NCBI RefSeq assembly: GCF_000195275.1
Contig: NC_015385.1
Span: forward strand, 310,001 to 374,000
Origin: Treponema succinifaciens DSM 2489
Lineage (GTDB): Bacteria > Spirochaetota > Spirochaetia > Treponematales > Treponemataceae
Reading direction: 5' to 3'
DNA: 64,000 nucleotides
Each line of letters starts with the position of its first letter. The first letter of the stretch is position 1. Made by a program: the position numbers and the translations under genes. The notes beneath the pieces are model-generated. The model did not search any database. It was not told the origin of the DNA and saw only the letters and a list, made by a program, of their open reading frames with translations. Positions 16,938 to 26,888 of this stretch are shown one piece after another.

Positions 16938-19900
16938 ATGATAGGTAACACTTTAATAGACAATTCAGAAAATCTAAAGCTTGCAGATACAATAAAAGAA
17001 ATTTTAAAAAATCCAAAAATCAATCATATTGACATTGCCACGGGCTATTGGGATATTCCGGGAACTGCCGTTCTTGCATATGAGCTCAATGCCTTTTTGG
17101 CAAGAGATAATACTAAGCTCCGGCTTTTAATAGGCAAAGACCCATATCTTTTTGCGCAGTACAACAAGAATCCGAAATACAAAGATATAAAGAACTGGCC
17201 GGAAGAATTTATCCGCACAGACATAAACGAAATTGAAGTAAAACCTGAATATGAAAACGCAGTTTCGTTCCTTTTAAAATATCTCGGCAAAACAGACAAA
17301 ATAGAGATTCATATCTTCAAAAAAAATGAAAATGAAGAAAAGCAGTTTTTACATTCAAAGTGCTATATTTTTTACGGAAAAGGAATTTCATACGGAATCA
17401 TAGGAAGCAGCAATTTTACAGAGAAAGGCTTAAAAGAAAACTCAGAATTGAATTATCTTGAAACACTTTCTCAAATCATTACCGCAGAACCAAACGGTAT
17501 AAATGTCTCAAAAGGACATATTTTCTGGTTCAATGAAAAGTGGGCTTTATCGGAGGACTGGTCGAAGGAATTTCTTGAGCAGATTCTCCGTCCTTCATCA
17601 ATCGCAAAGAAAGTGCTGGATGACAAAAAACAAAAAAACACAGCAATTTTAAATTATACGGTGCTTTCTCCTTACGAAACCTACATAAAATTTCTTATCG
17701 ACCAGTTTGATGAAATAATCAGCTTTAATGGAAAAATCACACCCGATGACTATATGCCGAAGGATCCGAATTTCAAGCGTCTTACCTATCAGGCGGAGGC
17801 TGTAAACCAGGGATTTTCAATAATGAAGCAGCACCACGGCTTTATTCTTGCAGATGTTGTAGGTCTTGGAAAAACATTTACAGCTCTTATGGTGGCAAAA
17901 CGACACCTGCTTGAGACAGGCCTTAAGAATCCAGTTCTTATTATTACTCCGCCAGCAATCAAGCAAAGCTGGATAGATTCAATCGAATATTTTGACAAAG
18001 GTGAAGTTTCAGAAAAAAAGATTCATCCTTTTATAACTCTTACAACTCTTACAACAATCGGCTGCATTGATGATGTCAATGAAACAGGCGAATATATCGC
18101 CGAAAATGATTTTGATTCCGCATTTAAGAAAGAAGAATACGGAATGATAATTGTAGACGAAAGCCACCGCTTTAGAAATGACAGCACAATAATGTACCAG
18201 AAGCTAGATGACCTTATCGGCTCAATAAATCCGCAGCCATACATTGTGCTTCTTTCCGCAACACCGCAGAACAACGAGCCTTACGATTTGAGAAATCAGA
18301 TTTATTTATTTCAGCGTGAGCACAACCGCTCCACTTTGCAGAATCTCGGAAAATTCGGAAACAAATTGGAAAACTATTTTGCAGAAAAACACAATAACTA
18401 CAAGGAATATATAAAGAAAGAAAAGACTGTTGACGGCAAAAAAATTCCTAAAACAAAAGAAGAGCTGGCACATGACAAGGCTGCTCTTATTGCAGACAGC
18501 GAGGACATCAGAAAAAGAATAGTAGAGCCTCTTGTAATACGCCGCACAAGAACAGACATCGAACGTTTTTATCAGGAAGACATGAAAAATCAGAGATTAA
18601 GTTTTCCTAAAATTCAAAAACCGGTAGCAATTCCTTACGAAATGAACGGAGAACTTGGAAATCTTTTCAATAACACAATAAATATAATCGCGCCTCAGGT
18701 AAGCCATGTTGATTCAGACGAGAATGGTGAGCCAGTTCTTGACTTTGGAGCAACGGCTGGAGAAGACGGGCTTGGCTATTACCGCTACAGAGCGATTGAA
18801 TTTCTAAAATCAGAAGAAAACCGCAGACGGCACGAAATAAACAACCTGAGCGTTACAGGAACTTCCCAGCGTCTTGCGCAGATTATGGAACTGCTTTTGG
18901 TAAAGCGTCTTGAAAGCTCGCAGGCGGCTTTTAAGGAATCCCTGCACAACCTGCACCGCTACACAGAAAATATGATAAAAATGTGGAATGCAGACAGGAT
19001 TTTTATTTGCCCTGACCTAAATGTAAACAAAGAGCTAAACGATGAGAATATCTCGAAAAATGGAACTTTTGAGCAGACACTCTGTGTTTTGGCTGAAAAA
19101 GCAAAGAAGGCGAACAAGAAAAATTCAGGCGACGGAAACGAAGGTCCAAATCAGGAATACAAACGGGCAGATTTTTTTGACAGTTATATAGAGAATCTGA
19201 ACAATGATTTGCGCCTTATTGACGAGCTTTGCACAAAATGGGACGTTCAGACTTCAGATCCAAAAATGAGCACCTTTATATTTGAAACCGCAAGGCAATT
19301 TCTTGATCCGAAAAGGAACAAGAATAACAAGCTTATCATTTTTACAGAATGTATCGCAACCCAAAAAGCTCTTGTGCAAAAGCTGAACGAAATGCCTATT
19401 CCAAACTGCAATGTACTTTCTATCACTGCAAAAAACCGTGATGATATGAAAGAAATAATCGCCGCAAACTTTGACGCAAACTATAAAGGGACAAAAAAAG
19501 ACGATTATCAGATTCTTATCACCACCGATGTCCTTGCGGAAGGCGTAAACCTGCACCGCTCAAATTCAATTTTGAACTACGACTCTCCTTGGAACGCAAC
19601 CCGGCTTATGCAGCGTTTAGGAAGAATCAACCGAATCGGCACGGATGCAAAGAAAATATGGAACTACAATTTTTATCCGTCAACTTTGGGTGATAGCCAG
19701 ATAAACCTAAAAAACAGAACTTATGTAAAACTTCAGGCATTTCACGAGCTTTTTGGAGAGGACAGCCAGATTTATTCAAGCGAAGAGGAAGTTAAGCATT
19801 TTGACAAAATAGTCCGCGATGAAGCTCAGGATTCAGAGACACCTATAATGCCGTTTATCGCAGAACTGAGAGAATTCAAGAAAAACAATGAAAGCAATTA

Positions 19901-20486
19901 TGTAAAACTTTCTTCCATTGGCAACACTATAGTCTCAACAACACAATCGGAAAACAAGAAAGCATTTTCTGAGCTTAAAGAGACAGATAAAAACAGCAAA
20001 GCATTACGTTCCACACTTTATATCTCAAATGAAGACGGAAGTGCGACAAAAGTCAGCCAGCTGGAATTTTTTGAAACATTGAAACCGCTTTCAACTCTTA
20101 AAGAAACAGAAACAGACATCACACTTATAGAAAAATACAGAAAGTCAGTCATTAACTGCTATGCCGCAGACAAGCAGAATGCAGAGCTTTCCATGAAAAG
20201 CAAACTCCGAAAAGGTGACAAGGAAATTTCAGCTGCAATCAAGAAAATAAAATCACTTTATAATTTTGGTTTGCCTGAAATCTATGAAGAAAAACTTGAT
20301 GAAATTTCAAATTCAATAAGAGACAAAAATTTCAGCCTGATAAACAAACTTCTGGAAATGACTTTTAAGAATGAAGGACTTGGAACGATTCAGATAGAAG
20401 CCGATATTGATTATCTGCACAAATATACATATGCTCATTCTTCAGAATCCGAAGCAAACATTGCAATTGAATTTATAGTTAAATAA
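16938..20486 (+). CDS. PLD-domain plus SNF2-type helicase of a restriction/defence locus
   Basis: 1182 residues. The N-terminal phospholipase-D-like domain has one HxK half-site (HSKCYIFYG at about residue 138, then GIIGSSNFT). This fold gives nuclease activity when dimerised in restriction enzymes. A SNF2/DEAH helicase core follows: ADVVGLGKTFTALMV (Walker A, about 303), VDESHRF (about 405), LLSATPQNN (about 436), helicase C TTDVLAEGVNLHRSN (about 861) and QRLGRINRIG (about 893). The C-terminal third is charged and unassigned. With the methyltransferase starting 15 bases downstream it forms a helicase/nuclease plus methylase unit, likely restricting unmodified DNA. Gene content recalls DISARM- and type I/III-like systems without matching one exactly. 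Confidence 0.82.
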   Translation: MIGNTLIDNSENLKLADTIKEILKNPKINHIDIATGYWDIPGTAVLAYELNAFLARDNTKLRLLIGKDPYLFAQYNKNPKYKDIKNWPEEFIRTDINEIEVKPEYENAVSFLLKYLGKTDKIEIHIFKKNENEEKQFLHSKCYIFYGKGISYGIIGSSNFTEKGLKENSELNYLETLSQIITAEPNGINVSKGHIFWFNEKWALSEDWSKEFLEQILRPSSIAKKVLDDKKQKNTAILNYTVLSPYETYIKFLIDQFDEIISFNGKITPDDYMPKDPNFKRLTYQAEAVNQGFSIMKQHHGFILADVVGLGKTFTALMVAKRHLLETGLKNPVLIITPPAIKQSWIDSIEYFDKGEVSEKKIHPFITLTTLTTIGCIDDVNETGEYIAENDFDSAFKKEEYGMIIVDESHRFRNDSTIMYQKLDDLIGSINPQPYIVLLSATPQNNEPYDLRNQIYLFQREHNRSTLQNLGKFGNKLENYFAEKHNNYKEYIKKEKTVDGKKIPKTKEELAHDKAALIADSEDIRKRIVEPLVIRRTRTDIERFYQEDMKNQRLSFPKIQKPVAIPYEMNGELGNLFNNTINIIAPQVSHVDSDENGEPVLDFGATAGEDGLGYYRYRAIEFLKSEENRRRHEINNLSVTGTSQRLAQIMELLLVKRLESSQAAFKESLHNLHRYTENMIKMWNADRIFICPDLNVNKELNDENISKNGTFEQTLCVLAEKAKKANKKNSGDGNEGPNQEYKRADFFDSYIENLNNDLRLIDELCTKWDVQTSDPKMSTFIFETARQFLDPKRNKNNKLIIFTECIATQKALVQKLNEMPIPNCNVLSITAKNRDDMKEIIAANFDANYKGTKKDDYQILITTDVLAEGVNLHRSNSILNYDSPWNATRLMQRLGRINRIGTDAKKIWNYNFYPSTLGDSQINLKNRTYVKLQAFHELFGEDSQIYSSEEEVKHFDKIVRDEAQDSETPIMPFIAELREFKKNNESNYVKLSSIGNTIVSTTQSENKKAFSELKETDKNSKALRSTLYISNEDGSATKVSQLEFFETLKPLSTLKETETDITLIEKYRKSVINCYAADKQNAELSMKSKLRKGDKEISAAIKKIKSLYNFGLPEIYEEKLDEISNSIRDKNFSLINKLLEMTFKNEGLGTIQIEADIDYLHKYTYAHSSESEANIAIEFIVK

Positions 20487-20501
20487 TTTGGGGAAAATAT
20501 T

Positions 20502-23500
20502 ATGGAAAACTTGAGGGCATTATTTGAAAATGAATATCCAGGAAAAAAAGTTTTATTTGAAAGCCTTATAAAACAGATTTTTGTAAAAGCAAATGACACA
20601 ACTCTAACAGATGAACAGGAACTTTCTGATTCAGACAAAAAGCAGATAAAGTCATTCAGTATTATCGCACAAGTCAGAGGCAGTTTTCCAATAACATTTG
20701 CAGATGTTGAGCTGCAGGACAACGTTGCATTAAAAAGAAGCAGAGTTAATATCCAGAACTGTGTCCGCAAGGTTATGGAAAACGATTCAAATGCGCTCAT
20801 CTTTTTTCATTTTACGGACAATGCAAAAGAATGGCGTGTAAGCTATGTAAACAAAGCCGACTCCTTAAAAAACAGCACAAGCGCAAAACGCTACACATAT
20901 CTTTGCGGACCGGAACATTCCTGCAGAACTATCGCAGAAAGATTTTCTACACTTGAAGGTCTTTCAACAATCAAAGATGAGAATATGCTTGAAGCGTTCG
21001 CTGTTGCCCCATTGAGCGATGATTTCTTTAACGAATACCGTAAGCACTATGCTGACCTTGTTGAATACATAAGCGGAAAGCGTTTTATAAAAAAGGGCGG
21101 AAAATTTGTAGAAGAAAAGACAAAGAAGGCTGCCTCAGAATTTTCAAATGCTTTTAACGGAGACGACAAAACTGTCCGCGATTTTGTAAAAAAGATGATG
21201 GGACGGCTTGCGTTCCTTCAGTTTTTGCAGAAAAAAGGATGGCTCGGAGTTCCAAAAAACGCAAAATGGGGAACCGGCGACAAGAACTTTATCTACAATC
21301 TTTTTACGAATGCGGATGACTCTGTAAAAAATGATTTTCTTGAGCAGGCACTTGAGCCTCTGTTCTTTAAAAGCCTGAACTGCGACCGCGGAGAAGAAGC
21401 AATTGCGCCAAAAGCTGTATGCAATATCTACAGAAGCGAAATCAGGATTCCGTATCTGAACGGCGGACTTTTTGAGGAAGATGAGCTTGACAAGAAAAGG
21501 GTTAAATTTAAGAAAGAACATTTTGAATCTATTTTTGAATTCTTCAATCAGTACAACTTCACAATCGACGAGACTGACCCGGACGATGTTGAAATCGGCG
21601 TAGATCCGGAAATGCTTGGCAAGATTTTTGAAAATCTTCTGGAAGACAACAAGGACAAAGGAGCGTTCTATACCCCTAAAGAAATCGTCCAGTATATGTG
21701 CCGCGAAAGTTTAATCGCATATCTGGAAACAGAAACTGTCAAACATGATGAAACAGCCTCAAAAGACAAGATAAGGAATTTTGTTCTGAATCATGAAGCC
21801 TCATCATTCTCGGAAAAAGAAAAGGCGGATATTCTTAAAGCCTTGATTGACGTTAAAATCTGCGATCCGGCTGTAGGAAGCGGAGCATTTCCTATGGGAA
21901 TGTTGAACGAGCTTTTGCCATGCGTTCAGATTCTTACCGGAGAAGCAAAAACAAGAGTTGAGCTTAAAAAGCACATCGTAAAAAACAACATTTACGGCGT
22001 AGACATTGAAAAAGGCGCAGTTGACATTGCACGCCTGCGTTTCTGGCTTGCGATTATTGTTGACGAAGAAGAGCCGCTACCATTGCCGAACCTTGACTAC
22101 AAGATTATGCAGGGAAACAGCCTGCTTGAAAGCTTTGAAGGCGAAGACCTAAGCAATATGACAAAGCAGGAATCAGGAAACCTTTTTGACAACGGAGAAA
22201 CAATTGCAAAACTAACACAAGCAATAAACGGATTCTATATTCCTCACGACCATGTGGCAAAAGCAAAAATCCGCGCACAGATAAAGGAAAATATAATTCA
22301 GCTTTTAAAGGAACGCCAGCTCCCACCAAAAGTAATAGAAGACTTGTCAAAACTTGACCTGCACGAAAACAGCCAGTTTTTCCTGTGGCACACTTGGTTC
22401 CACGATGTTTTCAACCGACCCTCTAACTGCAACAACAGGAACGGCTTTGACATTGTGATTGGTAACCCGCCGTATAAAATTATTTCAAAAGATGATTCTA
22501 AAAAATCTATTTATGATAAAAACTTTATTGTTGCTCATGGAGGGAAAAGAAATTTATACCATCTGTTTTTTGAACAAGGTATTAATCTGCTGCATGACAA
22601 TTCTATATTGTCTTATATCACACCAGATACGTACTTTTCAGGAAATGACACGGAGTCTCTGAGGGAATTTTTTGTAAAGAATTGCGAAATAAAGAGTATT
22701 GTTCATTACACAGAAAAAGATAAGGTTTTTGAGAATGTAACACAGGCGGTTGCTGTATGTATAATGAAAAAAAATATTTCAAAAAATTGCATTTTCCATA
22801 TTTTTGAAAAAGATTCATATAATCAAATTTCTTATTCTGCTCTGAATAAAGAAAACAAGTTTATTTTTAAAAGTGCAAATATCATAATTACTAAAATGAA
22901 AAAATGCAAAAACACTTTTGATGATATTTGTGAAGCTTATAAAGGGGATGTTAATCTTGGATTGAAAAAAAATTTTTTTACTAATAAAAAATCAAAAAAT
23001 ACATTACCACTTATTCGTGGAGTTCAAATTTCAAAATACATTTGGTCTCCAGGAAGTGAATATTGTTCTTTGACAGCTTTATCCAAAAACCACACTGATA
23101 AGGAAAGAATTGTCTTTCAAGAAGTTGCAAACATGGGGCTTAAGCAAAGAACAAAAGGAACTATTTTGAAAAATATTATTGCAGGTGATTCCTGTAATGT
23201 TCTTTTTTCTACAAATGAAAATTTTCCAAACAAATACATACTTGCTATCTTAAATAGCAAAGCAATAAATTATTACTTTAAATATTTTAATCAGACAAAT
23301 CATGTCCCAATTGGAGAAGTTAGAAAGTTTCCAATCCCCTCCGCAACTCCAATCCAGCAGCAACAAATCATCGCATTGGTAGACAAAATCCTTGCGGCAA
23401 AGAAAGATTGCCGTGTCGAGCACGGCAGTGACAGTGAACTTGCTGACACAAGCACATTGGAAATGCAAATTGACGCACTAGTTTACAAACTATACGGCTT

Positions 23501-23537
23501 AACGGATGAGGAAATAAAAATCATAGAACAAACCTAA
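20502..23537 (+). CDS. Eco57I-type adenine DNA methyltransferase with switchable C-terminal half
   Basis: 1011 residues. The SAM-binding motif DPAVGSGAFPMG is at about 455 and the catalytic N6-adenine motif IGNPPY at about 652. The rest is a TaqI-like target-recognition region ending in PIQQQQIIALVDKILAAKK and a short helix. Residue 638 onward is encoded from a 64-bp repeat also present inverted at 28503-28566. A 35-bp stretch in the C-terminal helix repeats at 27413-27447. The sequence between differs, so a different recognition region could be swapped in by inversion at a codon boundary. It is translated after the helicase (15-base gap, GGGGAAAAT before ATG). It probably both modifies host DNA and sets specificity of the helicase/nuclease. 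Confidence 0.88.
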   Translation: MENLRALFENEYPGKKVLFESLIKQIFVKANDTTLTDEQELSDSDKKQIKSFSIIAQVRGSFPITFADVELQDNVALKRSRVNIQNCVRKVMENDSNALIFFHFTDNAKEWRVSYVNKADSLKNSTSAKRYTYLCGPEHSCRTIAERFSTLEGLSTIKDENMLEAFAVAPLSDDFFNEYRKHYADLVEYISGKRFIKKGGKFVEEKTKKAASEFSNAFNGDDKTVRDFVKKMMGRLAFLQFLQKKGWLGVPKNAKWGTGDKNFIYNLFTNADDSVKNDFLEQALEPLFFKSLNCDRGEEAIAPKAVCNIYRSEIRIPYLNGGLFEEDELDKKRVKFKKEHFESIFEFFNQYNFTIDETDPDDVEIGVDPEMLGKIFENLLEDNKDKGAFYTPKEIVQYMCRESLIAYLETETVKHDETASKDKIRNFVLNHEASSFSEKEKADILKALIDVKICDPAVGSGAFPMGMLNELLPCVQILTGEAKTRVELKKHIVKNNIYGVDIEKGAVDIARLRFWLAIIVDEEEPLPLPNLDYKIMQGNSLLESFEGEDLSNMTKQESGNLFDNGETIAKLTQAINGFYIPHDHVAKAKIRAQIKENIIQLLKERQLPPKVIEDLSKLDLHENSQFFLWHTWFHDVFNRPSNCNNRNGFDIVIGNPPYKIISKDDSKKSIYDKNFIVAHGGKRNLYHLFFEQGINLLHDNSILSYITPDTYFSGNDTESLREFFVKNCEIKSIVHYTEKDKVFENVTQAVAVCIMKKNISKNCIFHIFEKDSYNQISYSALNKENKFIFKSANIIITKMKKCKNTFDDICEAYKGDVNLGLKKNFFTNKKSKNTLPLIRGVQISKYIWSPGSEYCSLTALSKNHTDKERIVFQEVANMGLKQRTKGTILKNIIAGDSCNVLFSTNENFPNKYILAILNSKAINYYFKYFNQTNHVPIGEVRKFPIPSATPIQQQQIIALVDKILAAKKDCRVEHGSDSELADTSTLEMQIDALVYKLYGLTDEEIKIIEQT
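22413..22476 (+). repeat. Inverted repeat IR1, active copy (within methyltransferase)
   Basis: 64 bp starting AACCGACCCTCTAACTGC and ending CCCGCCGTATA; 62 of 64 bases match the reverse complement of 28503-28566. It encodes NRPSNCNNRNGFDIVIGNPPY, that is, it ends at the catalytic motif. Confidence 0.9.
23361..23395 (+). repeat. Inverted repeat IR2, active copy
   Basis: 35 bp starting CAACAAATCATCGCATTGG; 34 of 35 bases match the reverse complement of 27413-27447. It encodes QQIIALVDKIL in both copies. Confidence 0.88.
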
Positions 23538-23564
23538 AATCGCAAAAATGGGAAATGCTTTGAA

Positions 23565-24362
23565 TTATTTCAGTTTGTCTTTGTATTCGAACAGAAACAA
23601 GGGAAAAGAATTTAAAATTGCAACTTCTCTTTTCGGTGCAATGTACTTTTCAAGCTGGTTCTTGAAAATTTTATCTTGTGATATGTCTTCTTCATTTTCA
23701 GGAAAATCATTTTTGTCTGTGCAGATAAAATTTGCTTTTTGAACGTTCATCTTCAGGAGGAGTTCCCAGTTCTGTCTGATCTTCTCAATCCGTTCTTTTT
23801 CCTCAGGAATCTTTAGAGACAAGGTTTTAAGGTTTATTCTAAAAGTAATAAAATCAAGATTCTTATAAAAAGATTCTGAATTCGCTTTTTCTTTAAATTT
23901 TTTGCCCAAATTTATTTGAGTTGTATAGCTAAAATAGTCGTTGTCCGGAAGAGGATTTTTGACATAACGAATAGACTCTACCATAGGATAATTGATAAAT
24001 AGTTTTCCATAGTCAGAAGACTCATCATTAAAGAAATCAAGCATTTTCTGAATCTGAGAATCTGAAATATTCTGATCTTTATTGTTGTGGCTGTCATAAT
24101 CAAAAAAAAGATAAATTTGCGAGAAGTCAGAACGCCGGCGGATTTCTTTCAATGGATTATCTTTGTCTGCAACAAGCTTGTTTTTAAGGATTGAAACAAT
24201 GTCTTCAGGCTCATCTGTCTCGTTCATCCTCTTGTATAAGTCATAGATATTGTTTTTGTAAGAGCAAATTCTTATTTGTTTGTTTTTGGAAAAATACAGA
24301 TATTCCAAGGTTTTAAAAAGAGTTGGTTCCCTGTTTTCGCCTTCAAACACAAACAATATCAT
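23565..24362 (-). CDS. TOPRIM-like effector (RloB/AbiLii/AriB-like)
   Basis: 265 residues. FVFEGENREPTLFKTLE at the N terminus and IYLFFDYDSHNN at about residues 105-116 give the Glu and DxD acids expected of a TOPRIM nuclease fold. This is as seen in RloB/AbiLii and in the AriB (DUF4435) effector of PARIS. Such proteins act as toxic nucleases released when the partner ATPase senses phage. It starts inside the ATPase stop codon (four-base overlap), so the two are cotranslated. Its 3' end faces the methyltransferase (27-base gap). The exact subfamily is not decidable by eye. Confidence 0.62.
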   Translation of the reverse strand: MILFVFEGENREPTLFKTLEYLYFSKNKQIRICSYKNNIYDLYKRMNETDEPEDIVSILKNKLVADKDNPLKEIRRRSDFSQIYLFFDYDSHNNKDQNISDSQIQKMLDFFNDESSDYGKLFINYPMVESIRYVKNPLPDNDYFSYTTQINLGKKFKEKANSESFYKNLDFITFRINLKTLSLKIPEEKERIEKIRQNWELLLKMNVQKANFICTDKNDFPENEEDISQDKIFKNQLEKYIAPKREVAILNSFPLFLFEYKDKLK

Positions 24363-25459
24363 AAGTCAAACGCACCGCCACGATAAAGTTTTTCAATGTT
24401 ATGACCTTCCCTAAGCTCCTTGTCAGTTGCATTGCAAAGTGAAGTGATTTTATTATCCTTTAAGACGAAATTACAATCTGGACGAAGCAGATCATTTGTC
24501 ATTAAAAATGTATTGTGGGAAGACACAAAAAGCTGGCAATTTTTTTTGAACAGTTCATCACAGACATCGAAGGAAAGTTTAAAGTGATAGAAAGCATCAA
24601 ATTCATCAATAAATACAAAACTTGCATTCTCCAAATGCTTAAACCAAAAGAATAAAAGCGTTAGCGCATTGGTGCCTGTTGAAGCTATTGTATTGAAAAT
24701 TTGAGGAAAGCCTTTTATATAGACACGAAGCAGTTTTTCGCCTTGTACAGGCTTTACAAATTCAAAATGCTGGCCGCTTACTTTCTCCAAAAATGCTGAA
24801 AATTCTTTTATGTAATTATGTCTGATAATATACTCATCAAGAATATATATTCCGGTTTCAAGTCCAATAAATTCTTTTTCCTCAAGACTTCTGAACCAAA
24901 GCATGGAGTTTACAAAATCCTGAAGCTTTATCAGACAGTTTGATTCATCAAGCGGGTACGTGGTTATCAAGAAATTTATTATAGAAACATTGTTCGCATT
25001 ATGGGCAAGATTATTCCGAATATTTTTTTCCATAGGGAAGATAGAATCGTCAATTTCAATTGTTCCGATTCTTTTTTCAAAAACCAATTTTGAATCAACT
25101 GTCAGTTTCTCTTCTCTTAAAACAGCTCGTGAATCCTTTGAGTAAACGTACTCAACAATCTGACCGTTAAAATTAAATGTATATTCAAATGTTACAAGTT
25201 TTGACTGGGCACCTGCAAAAGCATAGTTAAGAAGATAATTAGGATTTTTGAATTTTTGGGTAAGATGATAGACAATATCAAAAATTGCAAGTCCGAAATT
25301 GCTTTTTCCGCAGCCGTTCGGACCGTAAATAATACCATTTTTGATTATTCCGTTTTTGACTGCGAAAGAATTAAAAGCGTAGTCTCTTGGTTGTGTCAAA
25401 TCCAGTTCTATCCGTTTTTCAAAACCGCGAAAATTGGTTACTGCAAATTTTGCTAACAT
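24359..25459 (-). CDS. AAA/ABC-type ATPase of an abortive-infection pair (AriA/AbiLi/RloA-like)
   Basis: 366 residues from ATG 25459, which has GGAG six bases upstream; a TTG 12 bases earlier is less likely. An SMC/OLD-like ATPase: MLAKFAVTNFRGFEKRIELDL, then Walker A IYGPNGCGKSN at about 42, Walker B SFVFIDEFDAF at about 280, and the switch His in FVSSHNTFLM. These AAA15/21 proteins act as sensors holding a TOPRIM effector inactive, as in PARIS, AbiL and some retrons. Operon with the TOPRIM gene. Strongly A/T-rich. It lies inside the segment that recombination at IR1 would invert. Confidence 0.78.
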   Translation of the reverse strand: MLAKFAVTNFRGFEKRIELDLTQPRDYAFNSFAVKNGIIKNGIIYGPNGCGKSNFGLAIFDIVYHLTQKFKNPNYLLNYAFAGAQSKLVTFEYTFNFNGQIVEYVYSKDSRAVLREEKLTVDSKLVFEKRIGTIEIDDSIFPMEKNIRNNLAHNANNVSIINFLITTYPLDESNCLIKLQDFVNSMLWFRSLEEKEFIGLETGIYILDEYIIRHNYIKEFSAFLEKVSGQHFEFVKPVQGEKLLRVYIKGFPQIFNTIASTGTNALTLLFFWFKHLENASFVFIDEFDAFYHFKLSFDVCDELFKKNCQLFVSSHNTFLMTNDLLRPDCNFVLKDNKITSLCNATDKELREGHNIEKLYRGGAFDL

Positions 25460-25755
25460 ATCATGCTCCAAAATAGGATAATATATTATCGGTTAAAATC
25501 TCCTAAAGTTCAATATATGCCGTAATTTTTTTACGGAATAAAAACTATTTTGTTCCCAATAAGGTAAACAGCATAGAGAATTTTCGATTTTTATGTTATA
25601 TTCACTAAAGGAATATTTTCTGCTGTATGTCAAAATAATGATTGGAATGACTTGGAAGACGGATTCCAGATGAAATGCACCGATTTTGAAAAATGAGAAA
25701 GAAGTTTTCTAACTAACTGCTATTACTGAAAAATTTAAATTAACAAAAAAATAAA

Positions 25756-26187
25756 TTACAGTAACCATGGAAGAGCAACTGGTGGCAATGACAATCTTGA
25801 TAATCCATCAAGAACTTGTTGTCTTACAATAGGCCAAAGTGTATTTCTTATTTGCTTGTCTTTAAAAGTTTTCCGAATTTCTTCCATAGACCAGTATCTC
25901 TCAAATTCATCTTTATTTTTTATTGAAAGCATAACAATAAAAATTGATTTATTTGAAAAGATGACTTTGTTATCATAAACAAAAGCTATTTCAAACATAG
26001 GTAGCATTGAAAACTTGTCATCTATAAATGTATAAGGTTTTTCTGGGTAAGACATTTTCCAGTTTATTTGAATATCGGTGTTTTCTTGAGGAAAACTATC
26101 AAATCTTTCAAAAGAAATGCTTGTAGGCTGAATATAATCAATGGAAATGGATTTTATAAAGTTCTGAAAGTCTTCATTATTCATCAT
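25756..26187 (-). CDS. SecB-like chaperone of a toxin-antitoxin-chaperone module
   Basis: 143 residues. The C-terminal stretch IRNTLWPIVRQQVLDGLSRLSLPPVALP matches the SecB ending (L.P.VR..V..L....G.PP..L.P), and FEIAFVYDNKVIF is a SecB-type strand. In TAC systems a dedicated SecB-like protein folds and protects the antitoxin, so loss of the chaperone frees the toxin. The start overlaps the antitoxin stop by four bases (ATGA). The 284 bases downstream to the ATPase gene hold no supported gene, only a small CCGTAA/TTACGG hairpin at 25520-25536. Confidence 0.75.
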   Translation of the reverse strand: MMNNEDFQNFIKSISIDYIQPTSISFERFDSFPQENTDIQINWKMSYPEKPYTFIDDKFSMLPMFEIAFVYDNKVIFSNKSIFIVMLSIKNKDEFERYWSMEEIRKTFKDKQIRNTLWPIVRQQVLDGLSRLSLPPVALPWLL

Positions 26188-26888
26188 GCAACTCCTATAG
26201 AAAACTCTCTGTTTATATCTGTAGAAGAAGGAATTGTACCTTCTTCTACTTCATGCGCATCCGCATATATTTCAAAACTAGTTTTACTCATTTCTGCTTT
26301 TACCATATCTGATACAATTTGGACAACAGAAGAGCCAACAATATAAGTTTTATTTTCTATAACTTCTCTTTCTGTAGATGAAAGATGTTGGTAAAGATTC
26401 TCTAATCCTCCCCAACGTTTGCAATCTTTATACACTTGTGAAGATTCTATATGTTCTCGCTGAATAGCACCTATTTTGGTTTTATTTTTTTCATACATTT
26501 CAAAAAAAATAAGAGGGTTTTCTGCAAGTTGCAAAAGAAGTCGATTAGATGAATTTGGAACAGATTTATTCTGTTCATAAGAATTAATAGTTAATTCTCC
26601 CATGCCAAGAATAAGACTAAAAGCTTTTTGACTGGCGTTATATTTTTCGCGAATTTTAATTATTTTGTCAGAAGTTATAGAATTATATTGCAAATCATAG
26701 GCTTCTCTAGCCGCAAGAAGGTTCTTTCCCATTTGCTCTTTAGTGTCAAAAAGATTATGGCATTCAGTACATTCATAATGAACGGCTTCATACGAGACTT
26801 TTTTACCTTTTATTTCAATAGTTTCATTCCGCTTTACTTCTTTTACATCACGGATTGTTTCGCAGTATGGACAAGAATGTTTAATCAT
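26184..26888 (-). CDS. MqsA-like antitoxin with zinc finger and HTH
   Basis: 234 residues from ATG 26888, which has AAGGTG five bases upstream; the ATG 15 bases earlier is weaker. The N-terminal zinc-binding pair CPYCET...CTECHN (residues about 6-45) is the MqsA/YgiT type. A helix-turn-helix follows at about 78-125 (ITSDKIIKIREKYNASQKAFSLILGMGELTINSYEQ). The long C-terminal tail (125-234) is extra compared with E. coli MqsA (131 residues) and is the expected place for a chaperone-addiction segment recognised by the SecB-like partner. It overlaps the toxin by eight bases and the chaperone by four. Probably autorepresses through the operator at 27241-27256. Confidence 0.8.
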   Translation of the reverse strand: MIKHSCPYCETIRDVKEVKRNETIEIKGKKVSYEAVHYECTECHNLFDTKEQMGKNLLAAREAYDLQYNSITSDKIIKIREKYNASQKAFSLILGMGELTINSYEQNKSVPNSSNRLLLQLAENPLIFFEMYEKNKTKIGAIQREHIESSQVYKDCKRWGGLENLYQHLSSTEREVIENKTYIVGSSVVQIVSDMVKAEMSKTSFEIYADAHEVEEGTIPSSTDINREFSIGVA

